From Chloroflexota bacterium (lineage in GTDB: Bacteria; Chloroflexota; Dehalococcoidia; SHYB01), in NCBI GenBank assembly GCA_016200725.1, contig JACQEE010000175.1:1-7196 (forward strand): a stretch of DNA of 7,196 nt. The letters are read 5' to 3'. Both the position numbers and the translations under genes were made by a program. The notes under the pieces were generated by a model. The model ran no database searches. It saw only the letters and a list, made by a program, of their open reading frames with translations, and had not been told where the DNA came from. Below are positions 5,247-7,196 of this stretch, in pieces (within the stretch, counting starts at the first letter, position 1; every line of letters starts with the position of its first letter).

Positions 5247-6171
5247 GTGCGCACGATCGAGTGGTCGAACGGCATAGTGCGTTTGCTTGACCAGACGCGG
5301 CTGCCTGCCGCGCAGGTCGTGCTCGATATTCGCACACACCACGAGATGATCGAGGCTATCAAAACGCTGCGGATACGCGGCGCTCCGGCGATAGGCGTCG
5401 CCGGAGCGTACGCGCTGGTGCTCGGGGCGAACTCCATCGAGGCGACGGATCGTGCGAAATTCATGGTAGAACTCGAACAGGTGGTGAGCGAGGTCGCTGC
5501 GGCACGACCAACAGCGGTCAACCTCGCGTGGGCGGTTAAGCGCTTGATGGGCGTGGCGAAGATGCAGCGCGACATCGCGGCGATCAAGGCGTCGCTGCTG
5601 GCTGAGGCGCAGCGCATCGAGAGCGAGGATGTCGCGGCGAACCGGCGCATGGGCGCGAACGGCGCGCCGCTGATCCCCGATGGGGCGACGGTACTGACGC
5701 ATTGCAACACGGGCAGCCTGGCGACGGCAGGCTACGGCACCGCGCTCGGCGTGCTGCGGGCGGCGCACGCGGCGGGCAAGCGCATCGAGGTGATGGCCAC
5801 GGAGACGCGGCCGCTGCTCCAGGGCGCGCGGCTGACGCATCGCGATGAACGGCGACGTGGCGAACAAGATCGGCACATACAGCCTCGCGGTGCTGGCGAA
5901 GGAGAATGGCGTCCCGTTCTACGTGGCTGCGCCGATCAGCACCATCGACCCCTCGCTGGCGACGGGCGCAGGTATCCCCATCGAGGAGCGCAAGCCGGAA
6001 GAGGTGACGCGCTGGGGCGGCGTACAAACGGCGCCAGAGGGCGTGCGGGTCGCGAACCCAGCGTTCGACGTGACGCCGCACCGCTATATCGCTGCGATCG
6101 TCACCGAGCGCGGCGTGGCGAAGGCGCCGTACACCGCGAGTTTGAAGCGGCTGGTGGAGGGGAAGGGATGA
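5247..6171 (+). pseudogene. mtnA: Broken S-methyl-5-thioribose-1-phosphate isomerase (internal deletion and frameshift)
   Basis: MtnA isomerises methylthioribose-1-phosphate to methylthioribulose-1-phosphate in methionine salvage. From the GTG at 5247 the frame reads as normal MtnA for 197 residues: TLRIRGAPAIG at 40-50, THCNTGSLAT with Cys153 matching catalytic Cys160 of B. subtilis MtnA, and [12 protein letters not shown]. At about 5837 homology stops, and it resumes one base out of frame at [15 protein letters not shown] (from 5836). It then continues normally through [19 protein letters not shown] and [20 protein letters not shown] to TGA at 6171. Compared with the B. subtilis protein, about 37 residues (AWEL...VIVGADR) fall in the junction; a net loss near 110 nt explains the shift. 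The lost part includes the catalytic Asp240 of GADRI. The second frame has a TGA at 5833 immediately upstream, so no simple readthrough restores it. Either a real recent pseudogene or an assembly error; flanking sequence is otherwise well preserved. Confidence 0.88.
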
Positions 6172-6198
6172 AGACCACCCTACGACCCCAAGATGCGA

Positions 6199-6227
6199 AG
6201 AAACCTCTCTTGGGGAGAGAGGTTTCT
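6199..6227. repeat. Perfect 12-bp inverted repeat between mtnA and mtnP
   Basis: AGAAACCTCTCT (6199-6210) pairs perfectly with AGAGAGGTTTCT (6216-6227) around a TGGGG loop. No T-run follows on either strand, so it is not a standard terminator. It could set the relative amounts of mtnA and mtnP mRNA or be an interspersed intergenic repeat of the same style as the one at 1458-1480. Confidence 0.65.
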
Positions 6228-6272
6228 CCGCGCCACTTCCAGAGACCCTTATAGTTTAGGAATTTACTGAAG

Positions 6273-7139
6273 ATGACTGAAAAGATAGATATTGGCGTTA
6301 TCGGCGGCAGCGGCCTCTACGAGATGGAAGGCATCGCGTCGGTGCGCGAGGTGCGCGTCGACACACCATTCGGGTCGCCGAGCGACTCGTTCGTGGTGGG
6401 CGAACTCGCGGGGCGACGGGTCGCGTTCCTGCCACGACACGCTCGGGGTCACCGGCTGATGCCGACCAACGTGCCGTTTCGCGCGAACATCTTCGCGCTC
6501 AAGGCGATGGGCGCGTCGGCGGTAATCTCGGTAAGTGCCGTGGGCAGCCTGAAGGAAGAGATCAAGCCACTGGATATGGTGGTGCCGGACCAGATCATCG
6601 ACCGCACGCGACAGCGCGCGGCGACGTTCTTCAGCGATGGGCTCGTGGCACACGTGGCGATGGCGGACCCGTTCTGCGCCAGGCTCAGCGGCCTGGTGCT
6701 GGAGTGCGCGAAAGCCGAGGGCGTGACAACGCACAATGGTGGCACGTACATCGCGATGGAAGGGCCGCAGTTCTCGACGCGCGCGGAGTCGAAGTTGTAC
6801 CGGTCGTGGGGCGCGAGCGTCATCGGGATGACGGCGATGCCGGAGGCGAAACTGGCCCGCGAGGCGGAGATGTGCTACGCGCTGCTCGCCTGCGCGACGG
6901 ACTACGATTGCTGGCACCCGGCGCACGACTCGGTGACGGTGGAGATGATCATTGGCAACCTGATGAAGAACGTCGAGCGGTCGAAGCGCATCGTAAAGCG
7001 GGCGGTCGAGCGGCTCGACCCGTCGAAGCCGTGCACGTGCCACCATGCGCTGGCCACAGCGATCGTGACCTCGCGGGACCGCATCCCGGCGAAGGTGAAG
7101 AAGGACCTGGCGCCGCTCGTGGGAAAATACCTAAAGTAA
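6273..7139 (+). CDS. mtnP: S-methyl-5'-thioadenosine phosphorylase
   Basis: A 288-residue cytoplasmic enzyme that splits methylthioadenosine with phosphate into adenine and methylthioribose-1-phosphate, clearing the by-product of polyamine and other SAM-dependent pathways. It is near the usual family length. Visible motifs are the phosphate loop IGGSGLYE (10-17), PRHARGHRLMPTNVPFRANI (54-73), MEGPQFSTRAES (162-173), GMTAMPEAKLAREAEMCYA (185-203) and CATDYDCW (207-214). Met186, Asp210 and Asp212 match human MTAP Met196, Asp220 and Asp222 with a constant offset; the two Asp residues mark 6-aminopurine specificity over guanosine/inosine phosphorylases. A CxC pair (Cys254, Cys256) resembles the CxC of Sulfolobus MTAPII, where it forms a stabilising disulfide. 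The ATG at 6273 has only a weak AGGA upstream. It lies 101 bp after the mtnA remnant, probably on the same riboswitch-controlled transcript. Confidence 0.95.
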   Translation: MTEKIDIGVIGGSGLYEMEGIASVREVRVDTPFGSPSDSFVVGELAGRRVAFLPRHARGHRLMPTNVPFRANIFALKAMGASAVISVSAVGSLKEEIKPLDMVVPDQIIDRTRQRAATFFSDGLVAHVAMADPFCARLSGLVLECAKAEGVTTHNGGTYIAMEGPQFSTRAESKLYRSWGASVIGMTAMPEAKLAREAEMCYALLACATDYDCWHPAHDSVTVEMIIGNLMKNVERSKRIVKRAVERLDPSKPCTCHHALATAIVTSRDRIPAKVKKDLAPLVGKYLK

Positions 7140-7150
7140 GAACGTGAGGA

Positions 7151-7164
7151 CGGCCTGAGGGCCG
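7151..7164 (+). other. Small hairpin after mtnP
   Basis: CGGCC pairs perfectly with GGCCG around a TGAG loop, 11 bp after the mtnP stop. There is no T-run and the next gene's ribosome site follows within a few bases, so it is more likely an intercistronic stem than a terminator. Confidence 0.3.
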
Positions 7165-7181
7165 GTGAAGAGGAGGTCGTT

Positions 7182-7196
7182 ATGCCGAAGGAAGCG
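7182..7196 (+). CDS. Start of a downstream gene, cut by the window end
   Basis: An ATG at 7182 opens a frame reading MPKEA to the window edge. GAGGAGGT (7170-7177) lies four bases upstream, the strongest ribosome site in this part of the window, which is the main support. It follows mtnP by 42 bp on the same strand and so is probably in the same operon. Product cannot be identified from five codons. Confidence 0.55.

Noticed and set aside
4923..5876. Minus-strand open frame of about 317 codons over the riboswitch and mtnA
   Set aside because: It is Arg/His-rich, antisense to a clear riboswitch and to mtnA, and has no family signature.
5845..6171. The 3' part of mtnA as an independent small gene starting at ATG 5845
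   Set aside because: No ribosome site precedes it, it starts in the middle of a conserved motif, and it lacks the N-terminal domain and catalytic residues; it is better read as the tail of the broken gene.
6264..7046. Minus-strand open frame of about 260 codons antisense to mtnP
   Set aside because: It is the off-frame complement of a highly conserved phosphorylase gene, with biased composition only.

Overview
The window is about 7.2 kb of GC-rich bacterial chromosome with eight recognisable protein genes, one of them broken, and the first codons of a ninth. There are several GTG starts, purine-rich Shine-Dalgarno sites, REP-like palindromes between genes and a SAM-I riboswitch over a methylthioadenosine-salvage locus. 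This would suit an environmental Chloroflexota-type genome (Dehalococcoidia-like), but that placement is a weak inference: there is no rRNA or other strong taxonomic marker.

Left part (1-2116, plus strand): the 3' three quarters of a class III (CaiB/BaiF) CoA-transferase, then a small FlK-type hot-dog acyl-CoA thioesterase with its own good ribosome site. Together they suggest acyl-CoA handling. Next comes a HicB-like antitoxin and, 118 bp later, a HicA-like toxin. The gap between these two holds a good promoter candidate and a textbook intrinsic terminator, which is unusual for a toxin-antitoxin pair.

Middle part (2144-4856): an MFS transporter on the minus strand is divergent from a formamidopyrimidine-DNA glycosylase (MutM/Fpg family) on the plus strand, with a REP-like palindrome in the shared upstream region. 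The glycosylase keeps all catalytic and zinc-finger residues but has lost the usual Met/Arg/Phe void-filling residues. Convergent to it is a minus-strand GIY-YIG domain protein with a Cys/His-rich N-terminus. That gene is about 51% GC by hand count, against roughly 67-75% in samples of its neighbour, so it was probably acquired.

Right part (5022-7196, plus strand): a promoter, a well-conserved SAM-I riboswitch, mtnA and mtnP. MtnP cleaves methylthioadenosine to adenine and methylthioribose-1-phosphate, which MtnA isomerises. In this sequence mtnA has an internal deletion of about 110 nt that removes the catalytic Asp region and shifts the frame, while the riboswitch upstream and mtnP downstream look intact. 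Either the pathway is recently broken at this step or the assembly is wrong here. The window ends five codons into another gene with a strong ribosome site.

I see no CRISPR array, rRNA, tRNA, transposase or phage gene, and nothing that amounts to a new multi-gene system. The points most worth a second look are the broken mtnA under an intact riboswitch, the split hicB/hicA arrangement, the atypical MutM and the GIY-YIG protein.
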